From assembly GCA_021405325.1 (NCBI GenBank), contig QWII01000171.1:1-15425 (forward strand): 15,425 nucleotides of DNA, given 5' to 3'. The DNA is from Caldilinea sp. CFX5. Its GTDB lineage: Bacteria; Chloroflexota; Anaerolineae; Caldilineales; Caldilineaceae. The notes beneath the pieces were generated by a model. The model was not told where the DNA came from, made no database searches, and saw only the letters and a list, made by a program, of their open reading frames with translations. Position numbers and translations under genes: made by a program. Position 1 is the first letter of the stretch. Each line of letters opens with the position of its first letter. Below, in pieces: positions 6,538-14,143 of this stretch.

Positions 6538-7281
6538 GTGGACAAACAGATCAACTATGATGCGATTGCGACCACCTATGCCCAGACACGCAATGCCGTG
6601 CCGTGGGTGGTGGACGCTTTACAAAAACATATTGCGGCTTTACCGAATGGCAGTGTCATCATTGAACTGGGTTGCGGCACGGGTAATCACAGTCGCGCCC
6701 TGGCCGCGATGCTACCACAACACCATTACACCGGCTTTGATCAATCGCTCGAAATGTTGAAAGAGGCCAGAGCCTTGACCACCAAGGTGATCTTTGCGCT
6801 GGGGGACGCCCAATGGCGCTGGCCCTATGTTGATGGCTACGCCGATCTCGTTTTCAACGTCGATGTCATTCATTACATTAAAAACCTGTCGATCTTCTTC
6901 CGCGAGGCGGTGCGTGTCCTCAAACCGGGGGGCAGCCTGCTGATTGCCACCGACTCGGAAGATGATCTGCACAACCGCAGCCTGACCTATTTCTTTCCCG
7001 AAAGCCTCTCGCATGAGCTGGCGCGCTATCCCAAAGTGGATGAACTCTATGACGCGGCCATCGGCGCCGGCTTGACCTATCAGGGCGCCGAAACGATTCA
7101 GGGCACGCGTGAGCTAAACGACGATTATGTCGCTCGGCTGGCGGCCAAATGCTCGTCGGCGCTGCGACTGATTAGTGATGAAGCGCATCAGCGGGGATTG
7201 GCGCGGGTGCGGCAGGCGCAGGCACAGGGTCAACTATGGCGCTCACTCTATACCATCTACCACTACACGAATGAGGGTTAA
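6538..7281 (+). CDS. Class I SAM-dependent methyltransferase
   Basis: The 247-residue product has SAM motif I IIELGCGTGNHS (41-52), an acidic residue ending the second strand (YTGFDQSLEMLKEAR, 64-78), ALGDAQWRWPY (87-97), and the post-motif LKPGGSLLIATDS (128-140). This is the Methyltransf_11/25 layout. The substrate cannot be read from sequence. The start is a GTG with GAGGAAA about 9 nt upstream. An ATG start is not available near the natural N terminus (YDAIATTYAQTR). The stop is 3 nt before the ATG of the MttB-family gene, whose ribosome-binding site lies inside the last codons, so the two are probably cotranscribed. A role with methylated amines is possible from context only. Confidence 0.85.
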   Translation: MDKQINYDAIATTYAQTRNAVPWVVDALQKHIAALPNGSVIIELGCGTGNHSRALAAMLPQHHYTGFDQSLEMLKEARALTTKVIFALGDAQWRWPYVDGYADLVFNVDVIHYIKNLSIFFREAVRVLKPGGSLLIATDSEDDLHNRSLTYFFPESLSHELARYPKVDELYDAAIGAGLTYQGAETIQGTRELNDDYVARLAAKCSSALRLISDEAHQRGLARVRQAQAQGQLWRSLYTIYHYTNEG

Positions 7282-7284
7282 CTT

Positions 7285-8931
7285 ATGGAGCAAGCGCCGC
7301 CCTCATCGTCCTATCCGTCGCCGCCCCAAACCCGCTTGCGCAGCCGGGAAGCGCGCCAGGCGCAACGCGCCGCCCAACGGGCAGAGCGCCAGCCGGTCGT
7401 CACACCGGGTTTGCCGGGGGGGCAATATAAGCCGCTCACCCAGCGCGACATCCAACGGATTCACGATGCATCTCTGACCGTGCTAGAACATACCGGGATT
7501 GAGGTGATGCCCTCTGAGTGTCGCGAGCTTTTCCGCGCGGCGGGGGCTAGGGTCGATGATAGCGCCAACCGCGTCTTTATTCCACGCCAGATGGTCGAAA
7601 AGGCGCTCACCCTGCCGCCAAAGGAAGTGCGGCTCTGTGGGCGCGACCCGCAACATGATATGCTTCTGGGCGACACACGCGTCTACATGGGCACCGGCGG
7701 CGCTGCCGTCAAAGTGCTGGATCTCGAAAGCGGACAAGCCCGTGAAAGCACCTTGCAGGATGTCGCCGACTTCGGTCGCCTGGCCGACGCGCTCGACAAC
7801 ATCCATTTCTATCTACGCGCCTGCGTCGCCCGTGATATTCCCGTCGATCAGCTCGACATCAACACCTACTACGCCGCCGCCGTCAACACCACCAAACATG
7901 TCACCGTCAATGCCTTTAGCGTTCAATCTGTCCGCGATATTGTTGAGATGGCGGGAATGATCTTGTCAGGCGTCGCGTGGTCGCGTAGTCGCGTAGTCGA
8001 TCAGGCAGACCACGCGACTACGCGACTACGCGACCTTGTACAACAACGCCCCATCGTCTCCTTCACCAACTGCTGGACGGTGAGTCCGCTGCGCTATGCG
8101 CCGGAGACCGTAGAGGTATTGACCGAGATTGTGCGCCAGGGCATTCCGGTCTTTACTTCGTCGGCGCCACAGGCGGGGGCGACCAGTCCGGCAGCGTTGG
8201 CGGGAACCCTCGTGCAGATCAACGCCGAGGAGTTGTCGGGGGTGGTCTACACGCAGATTGTGCGACCGGGTGCGCCGATTGTGTTGGGCTATGTGCCGGC
8301 GGTGGCCGATCTGCGGACGGGCAGTTTTTCCGGCGGCGCGGCGGAGTTTGCGTTGATGAATGCGGCGGCGGCGCAACTGGGGCAGTTCTATGGCTTGCCG
8401 GTCTACAACTCGTCCCATCTCACCGATGCCAAAATCCCGGACATTCAGGCCGGTTACGAAAAGGGCATCACCGGCACGATGGCGGCGCTGGCCGGTTCCA
8501 ATTACATTCATCACGCCGCCGGCTTTTTGGAGTCGCTGCTGACGGTGGCCTATGAACAGTATGTGATCGACGACGACATTAACGGTTCGATCCTACGGGC
8601 GCTGCGCGGCATTGAAGTGACCGATGAAACGCTTTCGGTTGATGTGATTGATGCCGTTTGCAAGGGTGAGGGCCATTTCCTGGGATCGGCGCAAAGCTTG
8701 GCCTTAATGAACAGCGAGTATTATTACCCGCACACGGCGGATCGGCGTAGTCGCGCAGCCTGGGAAGAAGCGGGGGCGCTCGATATGCGGGAAGCGGCGC
8801 GGCGCAAAGCGCGCCATCTGTTGGCGACGCACCACTCTGCGCCCATTCCAGCGGCGCTCGATACAGCCATTCGACAACGCTGGCGGATTCTCTTGCCGCC
8901 GGCCTTACCAGCCATAGAAACAACGGGATGA
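7285..8931 (+). CDS. MttB-family (trimethylamine/betaine) methyltransferase without pyrrolysine
   Basis: The 548-residue product belongs to the MttB superfamily (COG5598). Family segments include MGTGGAAVKVLD (135-146), CVARDIPVDQLD (180-191), ISF-type core VSFTNCWTVSPLRYAPE (258-274), SSAPQAGATSPAALAG (292-307), GLPVYNSSHLTDAKIPD (370-386) and EYYYPHTADRRSRAAWEEAG (478-497). There is no in-frame TAG, so it is the non-pyrrolysine type. Characterised relatives (MtgB, MtpB, MtcB) demethylate glycine betaine, proline betaine or carnitine and pass the methyl to a corrinoid protein. The N terminus has an Arg/Ala-rich stretch (about 17-36) before the barrel. Residues about 230-250 are encoded by a palindromic insertion. 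GAGGG at 7273-7277 lies 7 nt before ATG 7285. The corrinoid protein is not in the window. The substrate is inferred only as a quaternary or tertiary amine. Confidence 0.88.
   Translation: MEQAPPSSSYPSPPQTRLRSREARQAQRAAQRAERQPVVTPGLPGGQYKPLTQRDIQRIHDASLTVLEHTGIEVMPSECRELFRAAGARVDDSANRVFIPRQMVEKALTLPPKEVRLCGRDPQHDMLLGDTRVYMGTGGAAVKVLDLESGQARESTLQDVADFGRLADALDNIHFYLRACVARDIPVDQLDINTYYAAAVNTTKHVTVNAFSVQSVRDIVEMAGMILSGVAWSRSRVVDQADHATTRLRDLVQQRPIVSFTNCWTVSPLRYAPETVEVLTEIVRQGIPVFTSSAPQAGATSPAALAGTLVQINAEELSGVVYTQIVRPGAPIVLGYVPAVADLRTGSFSGGAAEFALMNAAAAQLGQFYGLPVYNSSHLTDAKIPDIQAGYEKGITGTMAALAGSNYIHHAAGFLESLLTVAYEQYVIDDDINGSILRALRGIEVTDETLSVDVIDAVCKGEGHFLGSAQSLALMNSEYYYPHTADRRSRAAWEEAGALDMREAARRKARHLLATHHSAPIPAALDTAIRQRWRILLPPALPAIETTG
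7972..8035. repeat. Octamer palindrome inserted in frame in the MttB-family gene
   Basis: Bases 7979-7999 and 8015-8035 are perfect 21-bp reverse complements with a 15-nt loop. The left arm is octamers CGCGTGGT, CGCGTAGT, CGCGTAGT (7974-7997). The right arm repeats GCGACTAC (8014-8021, 8022-8029). A second pairing is possible between GTCGCGTGGTC (7972-7982) and GACCACGCGAC (8008-8018). It encodes about 21 residues (VAWSRSRVVDQADHATTRLR plus D) where homologues as I recall them have a short GG-type turn before the RP(I/F)-(V/I)SF strand. The length, 63 bases for codons 230-250, keeps the frame open. Confidence 0.88.
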
Positions 8932-8938
8932 GGAAACA

Positions 8939-10237
8939 ATGAGATCTCCCGCACTCCAGCAACCAGGACAAATAGGGCCGACGCCAACACCGTTGCCGGC
9001 GGTCGGTACGCTGCTGCGCGCCACCTTTGAAAAGTGGTATATCGACAATATTCCGCGCCATGCCGCCGCGCTGGCCTTTTACACCCTCTTTGCCCTCGCC
9101 CCACTGCTCCTGCTGGCGGCGGAGATCATGGGCGCACTCTATGGGCGCGATGTGGCCGAAGCGCAATTGGTGGCGCAGGTGGAACAGTATGTCCACAGCC
9201 CGGAGACGGCAGCCCTGGTGCAGACCATCTTGGACAACACCCTGCCGACGGCCTCGCCCTGGTGGGTGACGCTGGCGGTGATCCTTTCGCTCATCTATGG
9301 CGCCAGCAGCGTCTTTGGTGAGTTGCAGATCGTGTTGAACCTGATCTGGGGGGCGCCGCTTATGTTACGCGATGATATTTGGGGCATTGTCTTGGGCCGG
9401 CTGCTGGCCGTGGTGATGGTGGTGGCGAGTGGTTTATTGCTCTTTTTCGCCCTGGTCATCAGCACCTGGTCGGATGTCGCCAATAGTTGGGCGCTTCGGC
9501 GCCTACAGAATAGCGGCGGCTACGAAGAGTGGACCTATTCGCTGGTCTTGTTTCTGTTAATGACGCTGGTCTTTGCGTTGATTTACAAGCTGGTGCCCCA
9601 TGTCTCGATTGCCTGGCATGATGTGATCATCGGCGCCGTGGCAACGGCCTTTCTGATCTCGATTGCCCGCTTGCTGATCACCTGGTATTTGAGCCATAGC
9701 CGCGTCGGGATTATGTTTGGCACAGCCGGTTCGTTGGTGATCTTGTTGTTGTGGGTCTACTACTCGGCGCAGATCTTTTTTCTGGGGGCCGAGTTCACCT
9801 ATGCCTATAGTCATGCCTATGGCGCCCGGCGCCGGCCACTGATAACGGCGCCAACCGAGAGCGCAGCGACAGGGGTGGTGGCTGAAAGCGAGACGGTAGC
9901 CGTCACGCCGGAGGAACAGGCGGCGGCGGAAGTCATCACTGCGGAGATCGCTGCCATCAAGCCGCTGGCACTGGAGCCGGAGGAGCCGGTCGCAGTGGCG
10001 GTGGAAAATGAACAACCGAAACCCAAACGCCGGTTGCTCAAGCTGCCCAAGTTCAAAGAACGGATCACAACAACCCGCACATGGCTGGCCAAGTTGTGGG
10101 CGCTACCGGTGACGTTGACGCGACCCTTTCGGGAGATTATCGTGGCGGTGGGGGTGATTGGCGCGCTGTCGCTGGCGGCGTTGTTTAGCCTACCGTGGCG
10201 GAAACGGCGGGCGAATGATGAAACAAAACCACAATAA
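8939..10237 (+). CDS. YihY/BrkB-family inner-membrane protein with C-terminal extension
   Basis: The 432-residue product has the YihY/virulence-factor BrkB core. Key features are PRHAAALAFYTLFALAPLLLL (begins at 39), SLIYGASSVFGELQIVLNLIWG (begins at 117), and the final YYSAQIFFLGAEFTYAYSHAYG block (274-295). Six membrane helices lie at about 41-63, 108-128, 150-175, 199-219, 228-250 and 262-286. The core family has no firmly established biochemical role; it was once wrongly called ribonuclease BN. After residue 300 there is an Ala/Glu/Pro-rich hydrophilic stretch, then a basic patch (KPKRRLLKLPKFKERI), then a seventh hydrophobic helix near 398-416 and a basic tail. That extension is unusual. 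The start follows the MttB-family stop by 7 nt, with GAGGA just before it, so it may be in the same transcript. Confidence 0.87.
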   Translation: MRSPALQQPGQIGPTPTPLPAVGTLLRATFEKWYIDNIPRHAAALAFYTLFALAPLLLLAAEIMGALYGRDVAEAQLVAQVEQYVHSPETAALVQTILDNTLPTASPWWVTLAVILSLIYGASSVFGELQIVLNLIWGAPLMLRDDIWGIVLGRLLAVVMVVASGLLLFFALVISTWSDVANSWALRRLQNSGGYEEWTYSLVLFLLMTLVFALIYKLVPHVSIAWHDVIIGAVATAFLISIARLLITWYLSHSRVGIMFGTAGSLVILLLWVYYSAQIFFLGAEFTYAYSHAYGARRRPLITAPTESAATGVVAESETVAVTPEEQAAAEVITAEIAAIKPLALEPEEPVAVAVENEQPKPKRRLLKLPKFKERITTTRTWLAKLWALPVTLTRPFREIIVAVGVIGALSLAALFSLPWRKRRANDETKPQ

Positions 10238-10277
10238 AGAGCGTGTAATATTAATTTTTCATATCGGCAGAAGTAAA

Positions 10278-10283
10278 AAGGAG
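10278..10283 (+). promoter_or_regulatory. Ribosome-binding site that sets a GTG start
   Basis: AAGGAG ends 6 nt before the GTG at 10290. Together with the signal peptide that follows, it favours 10290 over longer in-frame starts that would run back into the YihY gene. The bases 10238-10277 are AT-rich (for example taatattaattt) and may hold a promoter, but I see no convincing -35/-10 pair. Confidence 0.7.
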
Positions 10284-10289
10284 TACCTT

Positions 10290-12284
10290 GTGTTTGAACA
10301 AAAGCAGCATCTTCCATCATCTAACAACAGTAAATCAATACGATGCCTGGCTACCTGTTTGCTGTTGGCGTGTCTATTTTTTCAAAGCAGCGGAATCCTA
10401 CAAGCTCAGGGAACGCCTGCGGCGCTCCACTTAGTCAAAGATATTACTAATGGCGCTGCTGATTCTGCTATTTTTGAAGTCACAGCAGCACAAAATCAAC
10501 TCTATTTTGTTCTTCTCGACGACAAGGCGCCTTCGGTGGCGGAACTGTGGAAAAGCAATGGCACCGAAGCCGGCACGGTGCGGGTTAAACGGTTTACCTA
10601 TATTGCTCCATTCAATCCTGATATTGAACAACTAACCCCGATGGGAACCAGACTATTCTTTGTTGTTACTACGTTGGAAAACGGTCGTGAATTGTGGGTC
10701 ACAGATGGCACAGAAGCCGGCACCGTTTTGGTCAAAGATATTCATCCAAGCGATAATTCATATCCCACTTTATTGACTGTTGTGGGCGATACGCTCTTCT
10801 TTAAGGCAACTGATGGGGCCAATGGCTATGAACTTTGGAAAAGTGATGGCACTCCTGACGGCACTAGCCTTGTCAAAGACATTAATCCAACTGGCAGCGC
10901 CGACAATGGTAGGATCCGAGCCATTGGCAGCACTCTCTATTTTGCCGCCACTGATCAAAATGGTGATCGCGAGCTATGGAAGAGTGATGGGACAAACGCC
11001 GGGACACAACGCGTTAAAGATCTTCACCCCTCAGCCAGCGGAGACCCCAGTTTTTTGACGGAGATGGGTGATCTGCTCTACTTTTTTGCCAGTGATGCTG
11101 ATACGTTTGGTCTTTGGCAAAGTGACGGGACCGAGGCCGGGACTACCAAAATCAAAATTCTATCACCCGAAATTACAAATATCCAAGCTAGCATTGCAAG
11201 TGATGCACTCCTCTACTTTCTGACAGTTGGGCCAACGGCGAAACTCTGGAGCAGTGATGGTACATTAGCAAACACGCAAGAAATTGCGACAGTGGATACG
11301 ATGAACCCTCCGTATCTAACGATTTTCAATCAATCCCTTTTCTTTGTCGGTGGCAGCGGTAATACTTTCAGTAAACTTTGGAAAAGTGATGGCACCTCTG
11401 CCGGGACGGACGTTATTAAAGATTTACAACCAGGCAGCTTTGTCGCAATTGAACATTTAACCGTCCTGAACAATCAACTATTCTTTACCGGGAATGGCAG
11501 CTTGTGGAGGAGCGATGGAACAGAAAACGGTACAAATGCAGTGGACGAGGCGCAACAGGTCAGCGACATTCGTGGCCTGACGGCCTGGGATAATCATCTT
11601 TACTTTGCCGCCGATAGCGCGCAGTATGGTCGCGAACTGTGGGCTTTACCAGTGGCAGCGCCCAACAGCCCCCCCACCGCCACCAACGACACCGCCACCC
11701 TCGACGAAGACGGCACCGTGACGATCCCCATTCTGCAAAATGACAATGACAGCAACGGCAATCTCGACCCGGCCACCCTTGCCATTGTGCAACAGCCCCT
11801 CAGCGGCACGGTAACAATCAGCGGCACAACCGGCGTTCTGGTCTACACCCCTACTGCCAACGCCGCCGGTGCTGATTCTTTCACCTATCGCATCTGTGAC
11901 ACCGAAAATGCCTGTGCGACTGCGACTGTCACCATCACGATCAATGCCAAAAACGATCCGCCGGTGGCCGTGAACGATAGTGCGACTGTTGTGCAGGACA
12001 GCGCCAACAACGTCATTCCCGTGTTGACCAATGACAGCGACCAGGAAAAGGACACCCTCGCCATCCAAAGCGTCGGCACGCCCGATCGCGGGGGGACAGC
12101 CACCAGCCAGAACAACGCCATTGTCTATACGCCGGCAGCCGGTTTTGTCGGCAACGAACAGTTCACCTACACAATCAGCGATGGGCAAGGCGGAACCGCG
12201 ACGGCGACGGTTATTGTCACCGTCACCGCCAAAGATCCAGGCAGTAGCAAGAAACAGTTATTCTTGCCGACAGTCAGACGCTAA
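10290..12284 (+). CDS. Secreted ELWxxDGT-repeat protein with two Ig-like domains
   Basis: The 664-residue product starts with a basic/hydrophobic signal peptide (IRCLATCLLLACLFFQSSG, 17-35), with likely cleavage after ILQAQ. An LLAC lipobox-like match exists but its context is poor. Eight repeats with the core LWxxDGTxxGT follow (for example ELWVTDGTEAGTVLVKDI and KLWKSDGTSAGTDVIKDL). They alternate with LYF/LFF strands, suggesting a beta-propeller-like fold; a ninth begins at RELWALP. Two bacterial Ig/cadherin-like domains follow, each starting PPTATNDTATLDEDG or PPVAVNDSATVVQDS. The protein ends KKQLFLPTVRR. Function is unknown. It is probably extracellular or cell-surface. Base composition of the repeat part is visibly more AT-rich than its neighbours, whereas the Ig part is GC-rich. 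The two may have different origins. Confidence 0.85.
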   Translation: MFEQKQHLPSSNNSKSIRCLATCLLLACLFFQSSGILQAQGTPAALHLVKDITNGAADSAIFEVTAAQNQLYFVLLDDKAPSVAELWKSNGTEAGTVRVKRFTYIAPFNPDIEQLTPMGTRLFFVVTTLENGRELWVTDGTEAGTVLVKDIHPSDNSYPTLLTVVGDTLFFKATDGANGYELWKSDGTPDGTSLVKDINPTGSADNGRIRAIGSTLYFAATDQNGDRELWKSDGTNAGTQRVKDLHPSASGDPSFLTEMGDLLYFFASDADTFGLWQSDGTEAGTTKIKILSPEITNIQASIASDALLYFLTVGPTAKLWSSDGTLANTQEIATVDTMNPPYLTIFNQSLFFVGGSGNTFSKLWKSDGTSAGTDVIKDLQPGSFVAIEHLTVLNNQLFFTGNGSLWRSDGTENGTNAVDEAQQVSDIRGLTAWDNHLYFAADSAQYGRELWALPVAAPNSPPTATNDTATLDEDGTVTIPILQNDNDSNGNLDPATLAIVQQPLSGTVTISGTTGVLVYTPTANAAGADSFTYRICDTENACATATVTITINAKNDPPVAVNDSATVVQDSANNVIPVLTNDSDQEKDTLAIQSVGTPDRGGTATSQNNAIVYTPAAGFVGNEQFTYTISDGQGGTATATVIVTVTAKDPGSSKKQLFLPTVRR

Positions 12285-12319
12285 CAGGGTACTCATGATG
12301 GGGAAGGAGCAGATAACAA

Positions 12320-12575
12320 ATGGCAGGAAATCCGTAAACATTATCCCGAAAAGTGGTTGCTTGTCGAAGCCATTGAAGCGCACTCTGACGCCGGCAAACG
12401 AGTTTTAGAGCAATTAGCCGTCATCGACAGCTTTCCCAATTCGGCGACCGCGCTGAAGCGCTATCAACAATTGCACCGAGCCATGCCGGCGCGCGAGTAT
12501 TATGTCTTTCATAGCAGTCGTGAAACACTTGAGGTTATCGAACGCCGATGGATCGGAGTGCGGGGCGTTGCATGA
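12320..12575 (+). pseudogene. Small hypothetical protein with a one-base frame break after its start
   Basis: A coherent protein sequence runs QEIRKHYPEKWLLVEAIEAH, then SDAGKRVLEQLAVIDSFPNS, to WIGVRGVA and a stop at 12575. It has no known function that I can name. It resembles small conserved proteins of cyanobacteria and Chloroflexota. The likely ATG at 12320 has AAGGAG (12304-12309) 10 nt upstream, but reads ATG GCA GGA AAT CCG TAA. Removing one G after the ATG joins it to the long frame. The only intact start in frame is TTG 12357, which would cut off the QEIRKHYPEKW part. Either the gene is broken, the base call is wrong, or translation uses TTG. The end is 31 nt before the next gene. 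Confidence 0.55.
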
Positions 12576-12606
12576 ATATCCGATTTAGCGAAGGGTGCAA
12601 CAAACG

Positions 12607-13524
12607 ATGAAATTTACCGTCCGTCTCTTTATCCAAAAACATCATAACCGCACCTACACCGTCCTAGCGCCGGCCTTTCCCAGCATCTCGGCCTATGGAC
12701 CGACGTTGGAGGAGTGCAAACTAGAGATGGCGGAGGCGCTGGCCGAGCATCTGGCCGAGGTCGAGCCGCAGTATCTGCACCATGTGGCGTTTCGCCCACG
12801 CCAAACACTAGAAAAGGTGACAGTCGAGTTGCGCCCCGTAGATGCGCGGGGCAAACGGCGGCGTGATACGGTGTCGATCACGTTGAATTTACTCTTAACG
12901 CAGGAAGAGGAGGGGCAAGCACTGGTCACAGCGCCAGTTTTGCGCAGCCCGCCCCTCTCGTTTTACATTGCCCGGCGGGAGGAACTGGCGGAAGTTGCCC
13001 AATTGGAAGTCGCGCAATACTTCCACGAACTGCCCTTTGAGGCGATTATCGCCCGGCAAGCTGCCCGCCAGGAAACGTTGGACACGCTGGAAGTCGAGTT
13101 CAAGCCAAAGAAGGCGCTCGACAAGCTGAAAGAGGTTGAAGATGAACAGTTCTGGGCGCTCAAAGCCGCCGGCACGAATCTAAGCGCCCAGGCCGCCGAG
13201 GGTCAACTCCGCCGGGCATACCGGCGCGAGCGAGAAGTAGAGCAACTGCTCAATGCCTTGGCCGGTGAACGACGCCCGAGCATTTTGCTGATTGGCGAAA
13301 GTGGCGTGGGGAAAACGGCGGTTGTTCACGAAGTTGTGCGGCGCATTCGGCGTAAGGAATGCCCGGAGAGTTTGCAGGAGCGTCAGGTCTGGTCTGTAAC
13401 CGGGGCCACCTTGATCGCCGGTTGCAGCTTTTTGGGTCAATGGCAGGAAAAGCTCACTGGCTTTGTCGTAACCAATCCACAAACGGAACAAGAAGTTTTC
13501 AATTCGCTCCTAGTCTATACGTAA
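12607..13524 (+). pseudogene. ClpA/ClpB-like AAA+ ATPase, truncated in the first AAA domain
   Basis: The 305-residue frame has an N-terminal domain (1-about 110) with an alternating strand pattern and the segment SAYGPTLEECKLEMAEALAEHL. It somewhat resembles HicB-like folds but is not clearly any family. After a Lys/Glu-rich linker, a Clp-type AAA domain begins: LRRAYRREREVEQLLNALAG (201-220), then Walker A LLIGESGVGKTAVVHEVV (227-244) and ATLIAGCSFLGQWQEKL (267-283), matching the ClpB segment before Walker B. Similarity stops near base 13456. The next 22 residues (TGFVVTNPQTEQEVFNSLLV and two more) look unrelated, and no Walker B follows. It cannot be an active ATPase. ATG 12607 is preferred; GTG 12595 adds four residues. 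The break lies beside a toxin-antitoxin pair. Confidence 0.8.
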
Positions 13525-13529
13525 ATTTT

Positions 13530-13814
13530 CTATCCTAACACCCGCACCAGATATTCTTGTTGAGGAATGGCAGAATGTTCAGTTTGGGCCTGTTTTGCCA
13601 AACGCACCAGTTGACGAACTGTAGAGAGCAGTTCATCGGTCACGCCAGGAGGAAAGGCTGTGTCATCGCCCTGTTCACAGACCCAAGCCGGAACGTGACG
13701 GACAACAACCTCGACACCATCTTCGCGATGGGTAAATTCGGTCTCGCCCCAAAGCATAGGCGTGCGGTGTTCTGTACAGAAAGGAGGTTTCAGTGGCGTT
13801 GTTGATTCATTCAT
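13530..13814 (-). CDS. YgiT/MqsA-type antitoxin-like protein with an incomplete zinc site
   Basis: The 94-residue product has the YgiT-type layout. A short N-terminal Cys motif (PFCTEHRTPML) is followed by a beta-rich stretch that includes VEVVVRHVPAWVCEQGD, typical of the xxVPAxVCxxCGE strand in MqsA/YgiT antitoxins. The usual second Cys of each CxxC is missing; Cys13, His16 and Cys46 remain. It lacks the long helix-turn-helix domain of full MqsA. The ATG at 13814 overlaps the toxin stop in an ATGA (13811-13814), so the pair is translationally coupled. A longer GTG start at 13850 is possible but overlaps the toxin by 40 bases. Confidence 0.7.
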   Translation of the reverse strand: MNESTTPLKPPFCTEHRTPMLWGETEFTHREDGVEVVVRHVPAWVCEQGDDTAFPPGVTDELLSTVRQLVRLAKQAQTEHSAIPQQEYLVRVLG

Positions 13815-14143
13815 CGATTTTTCTTTCGCTTTAGGGGTGGCGTACCCCACTCATGTTTACTTGGAATATACGCTGTGATAAGCTCAACTTGATCAGGATA
13901 ATTTTGTTCGCAGACAACATGTAGATATAGTTCCATGCCGACATCAAACATTGCTTTACCGCAGATCAGAACACGGTTACGTTCGGGGTAGGTTTCAACA
14001 ATCAGGCCGGTCAAAATTGCGGCAATCATTTCTTTTTCGCCAAAGCCTTCTTGTAAGGCATGTTGAACGGCGTGGAGTTTGATCTGATAACGTCTTGCTC
14101 GAATTAATTGACGAATCGTGTCGATGTTCACGGGATCACTCAT
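13811..14143 (-). CDS. DUF4258-type toxin-like protein
   Basis: The 110-residue product fits the DUF4258 family, small RelE-fold proteins often paired with YgiT-like antitoxins. The features are RARRYQIKLHAVQHALQEGF (16-35), the acidic-hydrophobic stretch MIAAILTGLIVETYPERNR, a central LYLHVVCEQN, and VELITAYIPSKHEW near the end, matching the iiTaYxP...W signature. It is basic at the C terminus (LKRKKNR). The likely role is an mRNA-acting toxin, inferred from family and arrangement only. It is upstream of its antitoxin on the same strand. The start ATG has no strong Shine-Dalgarno sequence. Confidence 0.72.
   Translation of the reverse strand: MSDPVNIDTIRQLIRARRYQIKLHAVQHALQEGFGEKEMIAAILTGLIVETYPERNRVLICGKAMFDVGMELYLHVVCEQNYPDQVELITAYIPSKHEWGTPPLKRKKNR

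Noticed and set aside
7285..8931. Pyrrolysine-type MttB
   Set aside because: There is no in-frame TAG within the gene, and the family alignment runs through without an amber codon.
10158..10289. Upstream in-frame start for the ELWxxDGT protein
   Set aside because: It would overlap the YihY gene and place 44 residues before the signal peptide. AAGGAG with GTG 10290 fits better.
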